This document shows, piece by piece, positions 43,207 through 52,217 of a DNA stretch of 64,000 nt (within the stretch, counting starts at the first letter, position 1; every line of letters begins with the position of its first letter). The notes beneath the pieces were generated by a model. It did not search any database, was not told where the DNA came from, and worked only from the letters and a program-made list of their open reading frames with translations. The stretch lies in the NCBI GenBank assembly GCA_963783175.1, contig CAWANG010000004.1:1-64000 (forward strand), given 5' to 3'. The DNA is from Roseiarcus sp963783175. GTDB lineage: Bacteria; Pseudomonadota; Alphaproteobacteria; Rhizobiales; Beijerinckiaceae. Both the position numbers and the translations under genes were made by a program.

Positions 43207-44016
43207 TCAACCGGGAAACAGCGTCTCGCCGCCGTCGACCCGAAGGACCTGCCCGCTGATGTATTTGCTCCTCGGACCGGCGAGGAAGGCGACCGCGTCG
43301 GCCATCTCTTCCGGCTCTCCGTAGCGAATGAGCGACTTGATCGACGAATCCATCTTTCCCGGATCGACGACCCGGGTCGCCTCGAAGCGCGCGGTCTTCG
43401 TCGCGCCCGGGCTCACCGCATTGACCCGAACCCCCTCCGTCCGGACCGCCGCGGCGAGGCAGCGCGTATAGTGGATGACGGCGGCCTTAAGCGCGGCGTA
43501 AATGACCCCGTTTGTCACTCCGAACTGCGCCGCGGCGGAGCCGATGTTGATCACCGATCCGCCTCCCGCTTTCACCATCGGCGGAACGAACGTCTGGCAG
43601 ACCAGGATTGTGCCGTAGAGGTTGTTCTCGGTCAGCGCCTTGATGTCCTCGAGCGGAATGCCGAGGGCGTCGTTCGGCTCAGGCTTGCCGCCCGACGCGC
43701 CGATGTCGCCGCCGGCGCAATTGACCAGGATGTCGACCCGACCGAGCCTGGCCTCGATCTCCTCCCTCATTTTCGCCACCGCCGCCTTGTCGCCGATGTT
43801 GCCGGTGACCGCCGCGGTCTTGCCCCCGTGCCGGGCAATCGCCTTGGCGACTGCGCCGAGATCCGGCGCCTCGCCGAATTTTGCCGGCGCGGTCCACGAT
43901 ATGTCATGGATGGCGACGTCCGCGCCGAGTTCCGCCAGCCGCTCCGCCATGGCGCGGCCCAGCCCGCGGCCTGAGCCGGTGACGAAGGCTATCTTGCCCG
44001 CGAGCTCCTTCGTCAT
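43207..44016 (-). CDS. SDR-family oxidoreductase
   Basis: This 269-residue protein has FVTGSGRGLGRAMAERL, NIGSAAAQFG with the catalytic Ser, and the C-terminal LRVDGGETLFPG. The position of the usual YxxxK catalytic pair reads GVIYAALKAAVIHY, so Tyr and Lys are conserved in YAALK. It sits 33 bp upstream of the previous SDR and 3 bp after the TIM-barrel gene. The substrate is unknown. Confidence 0.9.
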   Translation of the reverse strand: MTKELAGKIAFVTGSGRGLGRAMAERLAELGADVAIHDISWTAPAKFGEAPDLGAVAKAIARHGGKTAAVTGNIGDKAAVAKMREEIEARLGRVDILVNCAGGDIGASGGKPEPNDALGIPLEDIKALTENNLYGTILVCQTFVPPMVKAGGGSVINIGSAAAQFGVTNGVIYAALKAAVIHYTRCLAAAVRTEGVRVNAVSPGATKTARFEATRVVDPGKMDSSIKSLIRYGEPEEMADAVAFLAGPRSKYISGQVLRVDGGETLFPG

Positions 44017-44019
44017 GCA

Positions 44020-45057
44020 TCAGTTTCCTTTCCCGGCTCCAAGGCCGATCGCGCGCATGTTGCGGGCGCTGCGACGGATCATGGCCAATTCGTAGTCGGC
44101 GATCGCGGCGTCCTCGCCGCGCTCCCAGGGCGTGCGGACGTCGGCCTCGTCGGGGAGGCGATTTACGCGCGCCGCCGCCAGGCAGGCGGCCAACGCGGAC
44201 GCCGGCTTCGGCGGGTAGAGATTCCACCATTCCGGTCGCAGGAGCCGCACGTGCCGCGCCTCGAGCGCGCCCGGCTCGAGCACAGCGGTCAGCTTTTGGC
44301 CGCGCGCCGCGAGGATGTCGAGCATCGCGGCGACCGGGACGGCGCCATCGCCGATGGCGCAGCGCACGAGGCGATAGCCTTCATCGGTGAACTGCACTCG
44401 ATAGTCCTTGAGATGCACATGCCGGACATGCGCCGCGACGCGGCGGGTGAAGTCGAGCGGCGCTTCGACGACGGGAAATGTGTTGCCGGTGTCGAGACAG
44501 ATTCCGACCCCGCGCGTCGTCTCGCAAAAGTCCGCCAGCTCGTCGCTGCCGAAATCCTGATGGTTTTCGATCGCCAGCGTTCTGCCGTCGTCGAAGGCGC
44601 GCGGCCCTCGGTCGGCGAGGGCGGCGCGAACATGCGCGACCAGTTCCTTCCATTGATCCCCGAGCACGTGGCGGTCCCCGCATAGCACCGAGGTCAGGCC
44701 GTAGCGGATGATCCTGGCGTCGAGAGCGCGGGCCGAGCGCAACGCGCTCTCGAACGGACCCATCGTCAACCCGGAGCTGACCACGGGCGTCATGCCGAGG
44801 GCCGCGAGCCGGTCGCGGAGCGCGCGGAGCTCGCCGTCGCTTAGCGCGCGCAGCCACGGGTCGTAGATTTCCAGCACATTCGCGCCAAGCTCAGTGGCGA
44901 TGGCGATGAAGCCTTCGAGTCCCGCGCCTTTGGAATTGGCGCGCGGTCCGCCGGCGCCTTGCAGCCCGAGATGATAGGTCAAGCCGTAAGGGTTGAGGCC
45001 GAGAGCAAATCCAATTGCACGCGTCTCCGGCTGAAGCGTCTTCACATTTTCGTTCAT
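44020..45057 (-). CDS. sugar phosphate isomerase/epimerase-like TIM barrel (third in island)
   Basis: This 345-residue barrel has metal-ligand segments LAIENHQDFGSDE, VGICLDTGNTFPV, HVRHVHLKDYRVQ and TAVLEPGALEARH. It begins with an N-terminal extension (FALGLNPYGLTYHLGLQGAGG) where the substrate pocket forms. It differs clearly from the tandem pair at 31259/32500, resembling 3-keto-sugar or tagatose-epimerase-like proteins. It overlaps the upstream SDR gene by 4 bp. Confidence 0.88.
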   Translation of the reverse strand: MNENVKTLQPETRAIGFALGLNPYGLTYHLGLQGAGGPRANSKGAGLEGFIAIATELGANVLEIYDPWLRALSDGELRALRDRLAALGMTPVVSSGLTMGPFESALRSARALDARIIRYGLTSVLCGDRHVLGDQWKELVAHVRAALADRGPRAFDDGRTLAIENHQDFGSDELADFCETTRGVGICLDTGNTFPVVEAPLDFTRRVAAHVRHVHLKDYRVQFTDEGYRLVRCAIGDGAVPVAAMLDILAARGQKLTAVLEPGALEARHVRLLRPEWWNLYPPKPASALAACLAAARVNRLPDEADVRTPWERGEDAAIADYELAMIRRSARNMRAIGLGAGKGN

Positions 45058-45815
45058 CTTAGCCCCGCATCGACAGTGATCGACTGCTTGGTGACCATGC
45101 GGCTGTCGTTAGCGCCGAGAAACAGCGCCATGCGGGCGATGTCGTCGCCGAGCAGAACCTCTTTGATGGACTGGCGCTGGACGATCGCGGCGACCAACTC
45201 CGGCGTCTTGTACCACAGGCGTCGCTGCCGGTCGGTCATCACCGCTCCAGGTTCGATCGCATTGACTCGGATGTTGTCGGAGCCGAAAGCGCGAGCCAGC
45301 GAGTGGGTGAGGCCGACGATCCCGGCCTTGGCGGCGGAATAAGCCGGCATTTCAGCCGCTCCGCGCCAGGCGATCGAGGAGAGATTGATGATCGAGCCGA
45401 AGCCGAGCTCACGCATCTGAGGATGGGCGGCTTGGGCGGCGAAGAAGTGATGACGGAGATTGACGTTCTGGGCGTGGTCCCAGTAGTCGGCGGTTACGTC
45501 GGCGACCGCGTGGCGCTCGTCGTTGGCGGCGTTGTTGACCAATACCGCAATCGGACCGAGCTTCGCCCGCGCCTCCGCGATCGATGCCTGAAGCGCCGGG
45601 ACGTCGGTGACGTCGCAGCGGAGAAAGAGCGCCGTCTCGCCGGTCTCCTTCAGCGCCGCTGCCAGCGCCTCGCCCTCATGCCGCTGAACGTCGACGAACG
45701 CCACGCGGGCATGATTGCGGGCAAAAGCGTGCACGATGTCGGCGCCGATGCCGGTCGCGCCGCCGCTGACGAAAACCGTCCTGCCCTCAAGGCTAGGATA
45801 GGCAGCGAAGGTCAA
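45054..45815 (-). CDS. SDR-family oxidoreductase
   Basis: This is about 253 residues from a TTG start that overlaps the stop of the ATPase gene (TTGA); the further-upstream frame is inside that gene. The motifs are VFVSGGATGIGADIVHAFA, NLSSIAWRG with the catalytic Ser, and YSAAKAGIVGL. The C-terminus reads ITVDAGLR, where many SDRs have VDGG. It links the UgpC-type importer operon translationally to the catabolic genes downstream. Confidence 0.88.
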   Translation of the reverse strand: MTFAAYPSLEGRTVFVSGGATGIGADIVHAFARNHARVAFVDVQRHEGEALAAALKETGETALFLRCDVTDVPALQASIAEARAKLGPIAVLVNNAANDERHAVADVTADYWDHAQNVNLRHHFFAAQAAHPQMRELGFGSIINLSSIAWRGAAEMPAYSAAKAGIVGLTHSLARAFGSDNIRVNAIEPGAVMTDRQRRLWYKTPELVAAIVQRQSIKEVLLGDDIARMALFLGANDSRMVTKQSITVDAGLR

Positions 45816-46936
45816 GCCGCGCCCTGCCGAATGAGGGCGTGGGTGTCGGGATCGAACAGGCACGCATGCGTCATGTCGATCCCAAGCGGCAGCAGTTCCC
45901 CGAGGCGGGGAGCCCTGTCGGGGTCGAACCGGCCGACAATCTCCCGCTCGCCGACTTTCAAGACAGCGTGAGTCTCGGCGCCGGTCGGCTCGACGACCTC
46001 GACCGGCGCAGTCAGCATCGCCAGTCCCGCCTTTTGCGCTTTCAGGGTCGGATCGTAGCGGAACAGGTGCTCGGGCCGCACCCCTAGCACCACCTTGCCG
46101 TTCGCGGGTCGGGACTGGGGCGTTTGCGCCAGCGGCAGCATCGCCATCTCGCCGCCTGCGAGCCCAATCGCGACCGCCGGACGGCCATCGAGCTTCGTGA
46201 GCTCGCCAGGAATGAAATTCATCGACGGCGAGCCCATGAAGCCGGCGACGAAAATGTTGGCGGGGTGGTCGTAGACGACCTGCGGCTCGTCGAATTGCTG
46301 GATCGAGCCCTGGTGCATAACGGCGATGCGGGAGGCGAGTGTCATCGCCTCGATCTGGTCATGGGTGACGTAGATCGTGGTCTTGCCGACCCTCAGATGA
46401 AGCTTCTTGATCTCGGTGCGCATGTCGACGCGCAGCTTGGCGTCGAGATTGGACAAAGGCTCGTCGAACAGGAAGAGCTTCGGATCGCGCACCAGCGCGC
46501 GCCCCATGGCGACGCGCTGTCGCTGCCCGCCGGACAATTGGCCCGGCTTGCGGTTCAGGAGCGGTTCGATCTGCAAGAACGATGCGACGCGCTTGATCGC
46601 GGCGTCCTGCTCGGTCTTTGGCACGCCCCGGCTCTCCATGCCGAAGGTCATGTTCTGGCGCGCGGTCATCGTCGGGTAAAGCGCATAGGATTGAAACACC
46701 ATCGCAATGTCGCGGTCCTTCGGCGCGACCGCGTTCACCAGCCTCCCGTCGATGCGGATCTCGCCCTCGCTGACGGTCTCGAGCCCGGCGATCATCGCGA
46801 GCAGCGTCGACTTGCCGCAGCCGGACGGCCCGACGAGCGCAATGAACTCTCCCGTGCGCGCTTCGAGATCGATGCCCTTCAGCACCTCGACCGGGCCGAA
46901 CCGCTTGTGCAGCCCCGATATGGTCAGCGTCGCCAT
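45812..46936 (-). CDS. ABC transporter ATP-binding protein, UgpC/MsmK type
   Basis: This 374-residue ATPase has Walker A VGPSGCGKSTLLAMI, Q-loop VFQSYALYPTMTARQ, signature LSGGQRQRVAMGRAL, Walker B FLFDEPLSNLDAKLR, H-loop THDQIEAMT and a C-terminal TOBE domain with VLGVRPEHLF. It energises the permeases at 46947 and 47842, with only 10 bp between genes. It is a second UgpC-type ATPase beside the one at 15472. Confidence 0.93.
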   Translation of the reverse strand: MATLTISGLHKRFGPVEVLKGIDLEARTGEFIALVGPSGCGKSTLLAMIAGLETVSEGEIRIDGRLVNAVAPKDRDIAMVFQSYALYPTMTARQNMTFGMESRGVPKTEQDAAIKRVASFLQIEPLLNRKPGQLSGGQRQRVAMGRALVRDPKLFLFDEPLSNLDAKLRVDMRTEIKKLHLRVGKTTIYVTHDQIEAMTLASRIAVMHQGSIQQFDEPQVVYDHPANIFVAGFMGSPSMNFIPGELTKLDGRPAVAIGLAGGEMAMLPLAQTPQSRPANGKVVLGVRPEHLFRYDPTLKAQKAGLAMLTAPVEVVEPTGAETHAVLKVGEREIVGRFDPDRAPRLGELLPLGIDMTHACLFDPDTHALIRQGAA

Positions 46937-46946
46937 AGTCGCCCGG

Positions 46947-47849
46947 TCACTTGATCGCGCCCTGAGTCAAGCCGCGAACGAAATACTTGCCGCCAAAGAG
47001 ATAGATCAAGAGCGGCGGCACAGCTCCGATCAGCACAGCGCTGCTCGCGACATCGTAGGGGTGAGCGTTCATCTGACTGGTCGCGAGCGCGACCAGCGAC
47101 GCCGTAATCGGCTGCTGGGTGCCGCCGGTAAAGACGAGGCCGAACAGGAACTCGTTCCATATGCCGGTGAACTGCCAGATAACGGTGACGATGAGGATCG
47201 GCGGCGAGAGGGGAAGGATGATCTTGGCAAAGATGCGCCAGAAGCCGGCGCCGTCGATGCGGGCCGCCTTGATGAGGTCGTCCGGGATATTGACGTAATA
47301 GTTGCGGCAAAACAGCGTCGTGAACGAGATGCCCTGGATCACGTGAACGAGAATGAGGCCGTAGACGGAATTGGAGAGGCCGAGGTTGCCGAGGATGTAG
47401 GCCCAGGGCAAGAGCGCGATCTGGCCGGGCATGAAAACGCCTAAGAGGATGCAGACGAAAAGCGCCTCCGATCCCGGGAAGCGCCACTTCGAGAGAACGT
47501 AGCCGTTGAGCGCGCCGAGCAGGGTCGACGCGATCGTCGCCGGGATCGTCATGATCAGGGAATTGTAGAAGTTGCGCTTGATGCCTTCGCAAGTGCCGGC
47601 GACGCAATAGTGCGCCCACGCCTGCGGCCACGCATTGAGCGAGAAACTATGCGGCAGCGCGATCAGGCCGTTGCGGGTGATCTCGGGCAATTCGCGAAAC
47701 GAATTGGCGACGACGACAAAGAGCGGCAGAAGGTAGATGAGGGCGAAAAATCCCAGGAAGGCGTAGATGCCGATCCGCCGCGCGGCGTGACGGAGGCTCG
47801 CGCTGCGGGCAAGCGGATCGAACGCGACGTCGTAGGTTGCGTCAACCAT
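46947..47849 (-). CDS. carbohydrate ABC transporter permease (MalG/GtsC-type)
   Basis: This 300-residue protein has about six hydrophobic helices, starting YAFLGFFALIYLLPLFVVV. The cytoplasmic loop DLIKAARIDGAGFWRIFAKI is the EAA-like ATPase-docking motif. PHSFSLNAWPQAWAHYCVAGTC is an extended first periplasmic loop with Cys residues, as in glucose/mannose (GtsC-like) permeases. It overlaps the upstream partner gene by 8 bp. Confidence 0.92.
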   Translation of the reverse strand: MVDATYDVAFDPLARSASLRHAARRIGIYAFLGFFALIYLLPLFVVVANSFRELPEITRNGLIALPHSFSLNAWPQAWAHYCVAGTCEGIKRNFYNSLIMTIPATIASTLLGALNGYVLSKWRFPGSEALFVCILLGVFMPGQIALLPWAYILGNLGLSNSVYGLILVHVIQGISFTTLFCRNYYVNIPDDLIKAARIDGAGFWRIFAKIILPLSPPILIVTVIWQFTGIWNEFLFGLVFTGGTQQPITASLVALATSQMNAHPYDVASSAVLIGAVPPLLIYLFGGKYFVRGLTQGAIK

Positions 47850-48777
47850 GAACCGCCGCCTGACGCGAGCGCCAGACCGTCCAGAGCGCGTAGGGCACGA
47901 GCACGACCGCGAGCGCCAGCAGCATCATGATCGCCGCCGCCGCGCCAACCGCCATCTCGCCGCGCTGGAACATAAGGTCATAGACATAGTTCGCCGGAAA
48001 CGTGGTCGCTATGCCGGGTCCGCCCTGGGTCAGCGCGACGACAAGGTCGAATGTCTTGATCGCAAATTGCAGGAGAACGACGGCGACAGCGACAAAGATC
48101 GGAGCGATCGAGGGCAGGATCACCTTGCGATAGATGCGCGCGGGGCTGGCGCCGTCGATTTGGGCCGCCTTGATGAGGTCGGGATCGACCGATCGCAGGC
48201 CGGCGAGAAACAGAGCCATCGCGAAACCCGAAGCCTGCCAGATTCCGGTGGCGATAATCGCATAGATCGCGGTGTTGCGATTCGTGGTCAGGCGGAAGGT
48301 GAAATCGTGCCAGCCGAGGCCGCGGACGAAATATTCGATGCCTGCGTCGGGGCTATAGAGCCAGCTCCACACCGTGCCGGTCACCACGAACGAGATCGCA
48401 AGCGGATAGAGGAAAATCGTCCGCCAGATCGCCTCGCCTCGCACGCGCTGATCGATGGCGATGGCGAGAGCAAGACCGACGACCAAGGTCAGGACGACAT
48501 AGAAAGCGCTAAAGTAGAAGAGATTGCCATAGGCGATCTGCCAGCGGTGGTTCGACCACAATTCGAAATATGGCTTGAGGCCGACGAACTGGTAGGTCGG
48601 CAGCATCGTGCTGTTGGACATCGAGATATAGAGCGTCCACAGCGTGAAGCCAAAGACATAGACAAGGCTCGCGATCGCGCCGGGGGCGATGACCAGCCGC
48701 GGCGTCCAGGCGCTCAACGCATCGCGTCCCGGGGCCGACTTCCGGAGTGCTTCGATCCCGCTGAGGGCGTTCGACAT
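47842..48777 (-). CDS. carbohydrate ABC transporter permease (MalF/GtsB-type)
   Basis: This 311-residue protein begins with hydrophobic helix LVIAPGAIASLVYVFGFTLW and carries the docking loop PDLIKAAQIDGASPARIYRKV. FLYPLAISFVVTGTVWSWL is a conserved MalF-class helix. It follows the binding-protein gene after 64 bp and pairs with the next permease. Together these four genes make a complete sugar importer without gene breaks. Confidence 0.92.
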   Translation of the reverse strand: MSNALSGIEALRKSAPGRDALSAWTPRLVIAPGAIASLVYVFGFTLWTLYISMSNSTMLPTYQFVGLKPYFELWSNHRWQIAYGNLFYFSAFYVVLTLVVGLALAIAIDQRVRGEAIWRTIFLYPLAISFVVTGTVWSWLYSPDAGIEYFVRGLGWHDFTFRLTTNRNTAIYAIIATGIWQASGFAMALFLAGLRSVDPDLIKAAQIDGASPARIYRKVILPSIAPIFVAVAVVLLQFAIKTFDLVVALTQGGPGIATTFPANYVYDLMFQRGEMAVGAAAAIMMLLALAVVLVPYALWTVWRSRQAAVHG

Positions 48778-48841
48778 CGCGCGCGTTCTAAATGAAGATC
48801 GCCGCCGCGCGCGACGTTCGCTGCGCGGCGGCGTCCGAGGG

Positions 48842-50107
48842 CTACTTCTGCGCTTCGACCGCGTCCGCCATCGCGTTGGCGGCTTCTTCCGGCGTCATTT
48901 TGGGGTTGTTCACGAACGATGTGATCGTGTCCAGCATCGCGCCGCGATATTTCTGCAGGACGGTCATGTTGTGAGCCATCGAGCGCACCAGCGTGCCGTC
49001 GGCGATCGAGGCCTCAAGGGTCTTCTGCGACAGTTGCTGGCAGGGGTTGAAGCCGTTGCTCAGGTCGACGTCGAGCCGGGCGGGAATCGAGCCCTTGGCC
49101 TGATTGAACACGGTCTGGAACTTCGGCGACATGATAAGATCCGCGAGCAGCGTCTGCCCCGCGACGTAGTCCGGATCCTTCTGTTTGAAGAAGACGACCG
49201 AATCCGAATTGAGGATGAAGCCCGGCTTGCCCCAATCGGTGGGCGCCTGCGCACATTCGTAATCTGCGCCTTCCTTAAGCCCGGCGGCGGTGAAGATGCC
49301 GATCTGCCAGTCTCCCATGATCATGAACGCCGCCTGCCCCTTGGCGATCATGCTGGTGGCGGTGTTGTAATCCCGGCCGGCGATGCCCGGGTCCATGTAT
49401 TTGGACACCATCAGGCGCATTTGCTCGAACGCCTTGACCATGTCGGGCGAGCGCATCGCCGCGACGTCGCCCTCGACGAAGGCCTTGCGGAACAAGTCGA
49501 TGCTCTGACCATAAACGACGACCTCAAACGTTGTCGCGTCGGTCCAATCCTGGCTGAAATGGGCGAGGCAAATGAGATGCGCGGCGATCGCCTTGTCGCA
49601 GTCGGCGTTGAATTCGGCCCAGGTCTTCGGCAGCTCCTTTATTCCCGCCTGCTCCATCGCCTTGGTCGAGCCCCAGATCCAGTTGATGCGATGGATGTTC
49701 ATCGGCGCGGCGACCCAGTGGCCGGTCGGCTTCATCACCGGCAGCAGCTCGGGGGCGACGACCTTGTCCCAGCCTTCCTTGTTCGCGAGCTCGTCGAGAT
49801 TTGCGGTCATGCCGGTCGCGTTCCACTCAGCGATCTCCGGACCTTTGAGCTGAACGGCCGGCGGCGCGTTGCCGGCGACGACGTCGGCGCGCAGCTTGGC
49901 GAGCGTGTTGGCGGTGTGCCCGGCGATCGAGGTCTGCTCCCACTTGCCGCCGGCGGCGGTGAACATCTCGCCGAGCTTGGCGATCGCCGCGGCGTCGGAG
50001 CCCTCGGACCACTGATGCAGCATGTTCGTCTTGGGTTCGGCCAGCGCCGCGGTAGTCGCTAGAGCGCAGGCAAGCGTTCCGGCAAGGACCGCCTTAGTCG
50101 TGAGCAT
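48842..50107 (-). CDS. sugar ABC transporter substrate-binding protein (family 1, GtsA-like)
   Basis: This 421-residue protein starts at MLTTKAVLAGTLACALATT, with a signal peptide ending ALA. The mature chain (NMLHQWSEGSDAAAIAKLGE, VVAGNAPPAVQLKGPEIAEW, MIMGDWQIGIF) matches glucose/mannose-type family-1 binding proteins. The much longer open frame upstream, to 50836, is shadow coding. It is the first gene of the importer operon; a promoter is expected in the 270-bp gap to the divergent membrane protein, but none is clear to me. Confidence 0.92.
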   Translation of the reverse strand: MLTTKAVLAGTLACALATTAALAEPKTNMLHQWSEGSDAAAIAKLGEMFTAAGGKWEQTSIAGHTANTLAKLRADVVAGNAPPAVQLKGPEIAEWNATGMTANLDELANKEGWDKVVAPELLPVMKPTGHWVAAPMNIHRINWIWGSTKAMEQAGIKELPKTWAEFNADCDKAIAAHLICLAHFSQDWTDATTFEVVVYGQSIDLFRKAFVEGDVAAMRSPDMVKAFEQMRLMVSKYMDPGIAGRDYNTATSMIAKGQAAFMIMGDWQIGIFTAAGLKEGADYECAQAPTDWGKPGFILNSDSVVFFKQKDPDYVAGQTLLADLIMSPKFQTVFNQAKGSIPARLDVDLSNGFNPCQQLSQKTLEASIADGTLVRSMAHNMTVLQKYRGAMLDTITSFVNNPKMTPEEAANAMADAVEAQK

Positions 50108-50339
50108 TGTTTCTCTCCCATGTCCAAGCCGGCCGCGTGTTGTCGCCGGCCCAGCGAATCCGATTCGGATATCTGATCTTTGATGCCCTCGTCGCGGGGC
50201 GTTGCTCTTTCTAAGTTGGATGCCGAGCGGCGTCAAACGCTGGAGCGGAATCTCAACGACGTAAGTGAAGTCGAGGTCACGACCGCGGATTCGCAAGTGA
50301 AGCAAGTCGAATCGCCGCAGCCTGTGGTCCTCTGTCGTG

Positions 50340-50369
50340 CGATCCCCGGCCGCCTTCGGTTCGTAACAG
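50340..50369 (+). promoter_or_regulatory. candidate RpoE-type promoter upstream of DUF2177 gene
   Basis: CGATCC (50340-50345) differs from the TGATCC -35 element at one base. It is followed by exactly 18 bp and TAACAG (50364-50369), close to the TAAGA-type -10 of alphaproteobacterial RpoE promoters. The same -35/spacer geometry occurs at the rpoE promoters near 52.88 kb. If used, the transcript would start at or past ATG 50375, favouring ATG 50390 as the start. Confidence 0.4.
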
Positions 50370-50374
50370 GGACC

Positions 50375-50833
50375 ATGCGCGACGAACGGATGCCCGGATT
50401 GCGAACCCTCTTTGTCAGCTATCTGGCCGCGCTCGCCGCCTTCTGCGGTCTCGACTTCGTCTGGTTGAGTTTTGCGGGCGAAACGATCTATCGCCCGGCG
50501 ATCGGCGAGTTCCTGCGCAGCGGATTCGACGCGCCGGCCGCGGTCGCGTTCTATCTCATTTTCGTTTTCGGCCTCGTGTTCCTGTCGATCCGTCCGGCGG
50601 CGAGGCTGACCCAGGCGATGAGCCGCGGCGCGATCTACGGCTTCTGCGCCTACGCGACTTACGACCTCACCAACCAGGCGACCTTGCGCCTTTGGCCGCT
50701 CAGGCTCACCCTCGTCGACATGGCCTGGGGAACGGCGCTCTCCACGGTCGCGGCCGCCTGCGGCTATTTCGCTTCGGCTATGGCTTCGCGAACGACCGTG
50801 ACCGGCGCGGCGGGCGCGGCCAAAACGCGCTGA
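50375..50833 (+). CDS. DUF2177 family membrane protein
   Basis: This is about 152 residues from ATG 50375 (or 147 from ATG 50390); the frame further upstream is noncoding in character. It has four hydrophobic helices (LFVSYLAALAAFCGLDFVWL, AFYLIFVFGLVFL and others) and the GAIYGFCAYATYDLTNQATL motif of the DUF2177 family. These membrane proteins occur beside RpoE/ChrR and lipid-modification genes. Its 3' end overlaps the convergent DUF1295 gene by 56 bp. Confidence 0.85.
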   Translation: MRDERMPGLRTLFVSYLAALAAFCGLDFVWLSFAGETIYRPAIGEFLRSGFDAPAAVAFYLIFVFGLVFLSIRPAARLTQAMSRGAIYGFCAYATYDLTNQATLRLWPLRLTLVDMAWGTALSTVAAACGYFASAMASRTTVTGAAGAAKTR

Positions 50834-51578
50834 CATTTTGGGCGTAGGCGGCGAATTCCGCCGGCCGCGAGCGGCTCAGATGCGCCTCGAGCGGCGGCAC
50901 GCCCGAAACATGGACCAAGAGCACATAGATGACGAGCGGACCGGCGAGCGCGAGCCATCCGGCCGGATAGCCGGCCTCGATTGCCATGATCGGATAGGCG
51001 AGCCAGGTGAGCCACTCAAAAAAGTAATTCGGATGGCGCGACCACGCCCATAGGCCTTGATCGCAAATCCGTCCGCGATTGGCCGGCGCCCGCTTGAACC
51101 CGGCCATTTGCTGGTCGGCAATCGCTTCGCCGGCGAAGGCGAGGGCGAAAAGGGCTATCGCAAGCCCATCGCGCCCATCGAGCCCGGGCCGTGGCGCGGC
51201 CGCCGCACAATAGGCCGTCAGCGCCAGAGGCCAGGACGCCAAAGCCTGGATCTGCAGGAAGAGAAACAGCCGCTGCGGCGCCGTCTCGCCCCAGGATTGT
51301 TTCAAAGCGGCGTAGCGCGGGTCATCGGGGCTGTTAATCGCGCGCCGCCAGAGGTAGTGCCCGAGCCGGAGCGAACAGATTGCAACGATCACGCAAACCA
51401 AGGTCCGCCGCAGCGGGTCGCCTTGGGAGGCGGCCGCCGCCACGACCGCGGCCGATCCCGTGGCGAACGCCCAGATGGCGTCGATGCGCCCGGATTGTCC
51501 CGTCGTCAGCGCGACGCGCCACGCCAGCGCCATGGCCACGGAAAGCATGAGCGCGACGAAGACGGCAAGCCAAACCAT
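50778..51578 (-). CDS. DUF1295 membrane protein (steroid 5-alpha-reductase-like)
   Basis: This 266-residue protein has about six transmembrane helices and the C-terminal signature of the reductase-like family: GLWAWSRHPNYFFEWLTWLA. RIDAIWAFATGSAAVVAA occurs near the N-terminus. DUF1295 proteins are putative isoprenoid or lipid enone reductases or methyltransferase-like enzymes; the reaction is unproven in bacteria. It lies 6 bp after the chrR stop and is probably in the rpoE-chrR operon. The tail overlaps the convergent DUF2177 gene. Confidence 0.88.
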   Translation of the reverse strand: MVWLAVFVALMLSVAMALAWRVALTTGQSGRIDAIWAFATGSAAVVAAAASQGDPLRRTLVCVIVAICSLRLGHYLWRRAINSPDDPRYAALKQSWGETAPQRLFLFLQIQALASWPLALTAYCAAAAPRPGLDGRDGLAIALFALAFAGEAIADQQMAGFKRAPANRGRICDQGLWAWSRHPNYFFEWLTWLAYPIMAIEAGYPAGWLALAGPLVIYVLLVHVSGVPPLEAHLSRSRPAEFAAYAQNVSAFWPRPPRRSRSFAKP

Positions 51579-51584
51579 CGCGGC

Positions 51585-52217
51585 TCATATGCCGATCAGC
51601 GGCTGAATCAGGCGGCCGATCCAGCCGCTGAGCCTGAGTCTCCCCTCGACTGCAGCCAGGCAGATGCATTCGCCGTCCCGATCGACGACCGGCTGGTGAC
51701 TGACCTCTTCGTCCATCTCGATGCAGTCGCCGGCCCGATACTGCCCGAGCGTGTCGCTGAACGAACCGGTCAGCACCTGGGTATATTCGGTGCCGGAATG
51801 GCCGTGGTGCGGAACCGGCCGTCCGGCCGCGACCCTCAGCATGATGACATTGGCGTCGGGTGATTCCGGCAGAGTCAACCGTCGCCACCGGAACCCCGGA
51901 CCGACGAGGCGCCAGGGACCGATCTCATAGGCGTTGAGGGGAGGCGGCAGGTCCGGGTGAAGCACGCGCGGCGCACGCTCGGCGCGCGGATCACTCTCAT
52001 CGAGCCGCGAGAGCGCCCGCGCAAATGCGTCCGGGCTCAGGCGGCCCGGCGACGCCTCGTCCAGCATCGCCCCGCCGACCGCCTCGAACGACCGCAGTCG
52101 CCCGCGGCATTGCGGGCATCCAGAAAGATGGGTGGCGACGACAAGCTGCGGTCCCGCGCCAAGCGTCCCCGCGGCCATGTGCGCCAGTGTCAAGTCTGAT
52201 GGATGGTGGGTGATCAC
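51585..52217 (-). CDS. chrR: ChrR-family anti-sigma factor (zinc ASD plus cupin)
   Basis: This 210-residue protein has an N-terminal zinc anti-sigma domain with THLSGCPQC (HxxxCxxC), which holds the sigma factor. Residues ~95-195 form a cupin domain with PVPHHGHSGTEYTQVLTGSF supplying His/Glu metal ligands. In Rhodobacter sphaeroides ChrR releases RpoE in response to singlet oxygen. The gene overlaps the stop of the sigma-factor gene by 4 bp, the usual sigma/anti-sigma coupling. Confidence 0.93.
   Translation of the reverse strand: MITHHPSDLTLAHMAAGTLGAGPQLVVATHLSGCPQCRGRLRSFEAVGGAMLDEASPGRLSPDAFARALSRLDESDPRAERAPRVLHPDLPPPLNAYEIGPWRLVGPGFRWRRLTLPESPDANVIMLRVAAGRPVPHHGHSGTEYTQVLTGSFSDTLGQYRAGDCIEMDEEVSHQPVVDRDGECICLAAVEGRLRLSGWIGRLIQPLIGI

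Noticed and set aside
42571..43974. 467-residue plus-strand open frame
   Set aside because: It lies opposite two clear SDR genes whose catalytic motifs fix the coding strand.
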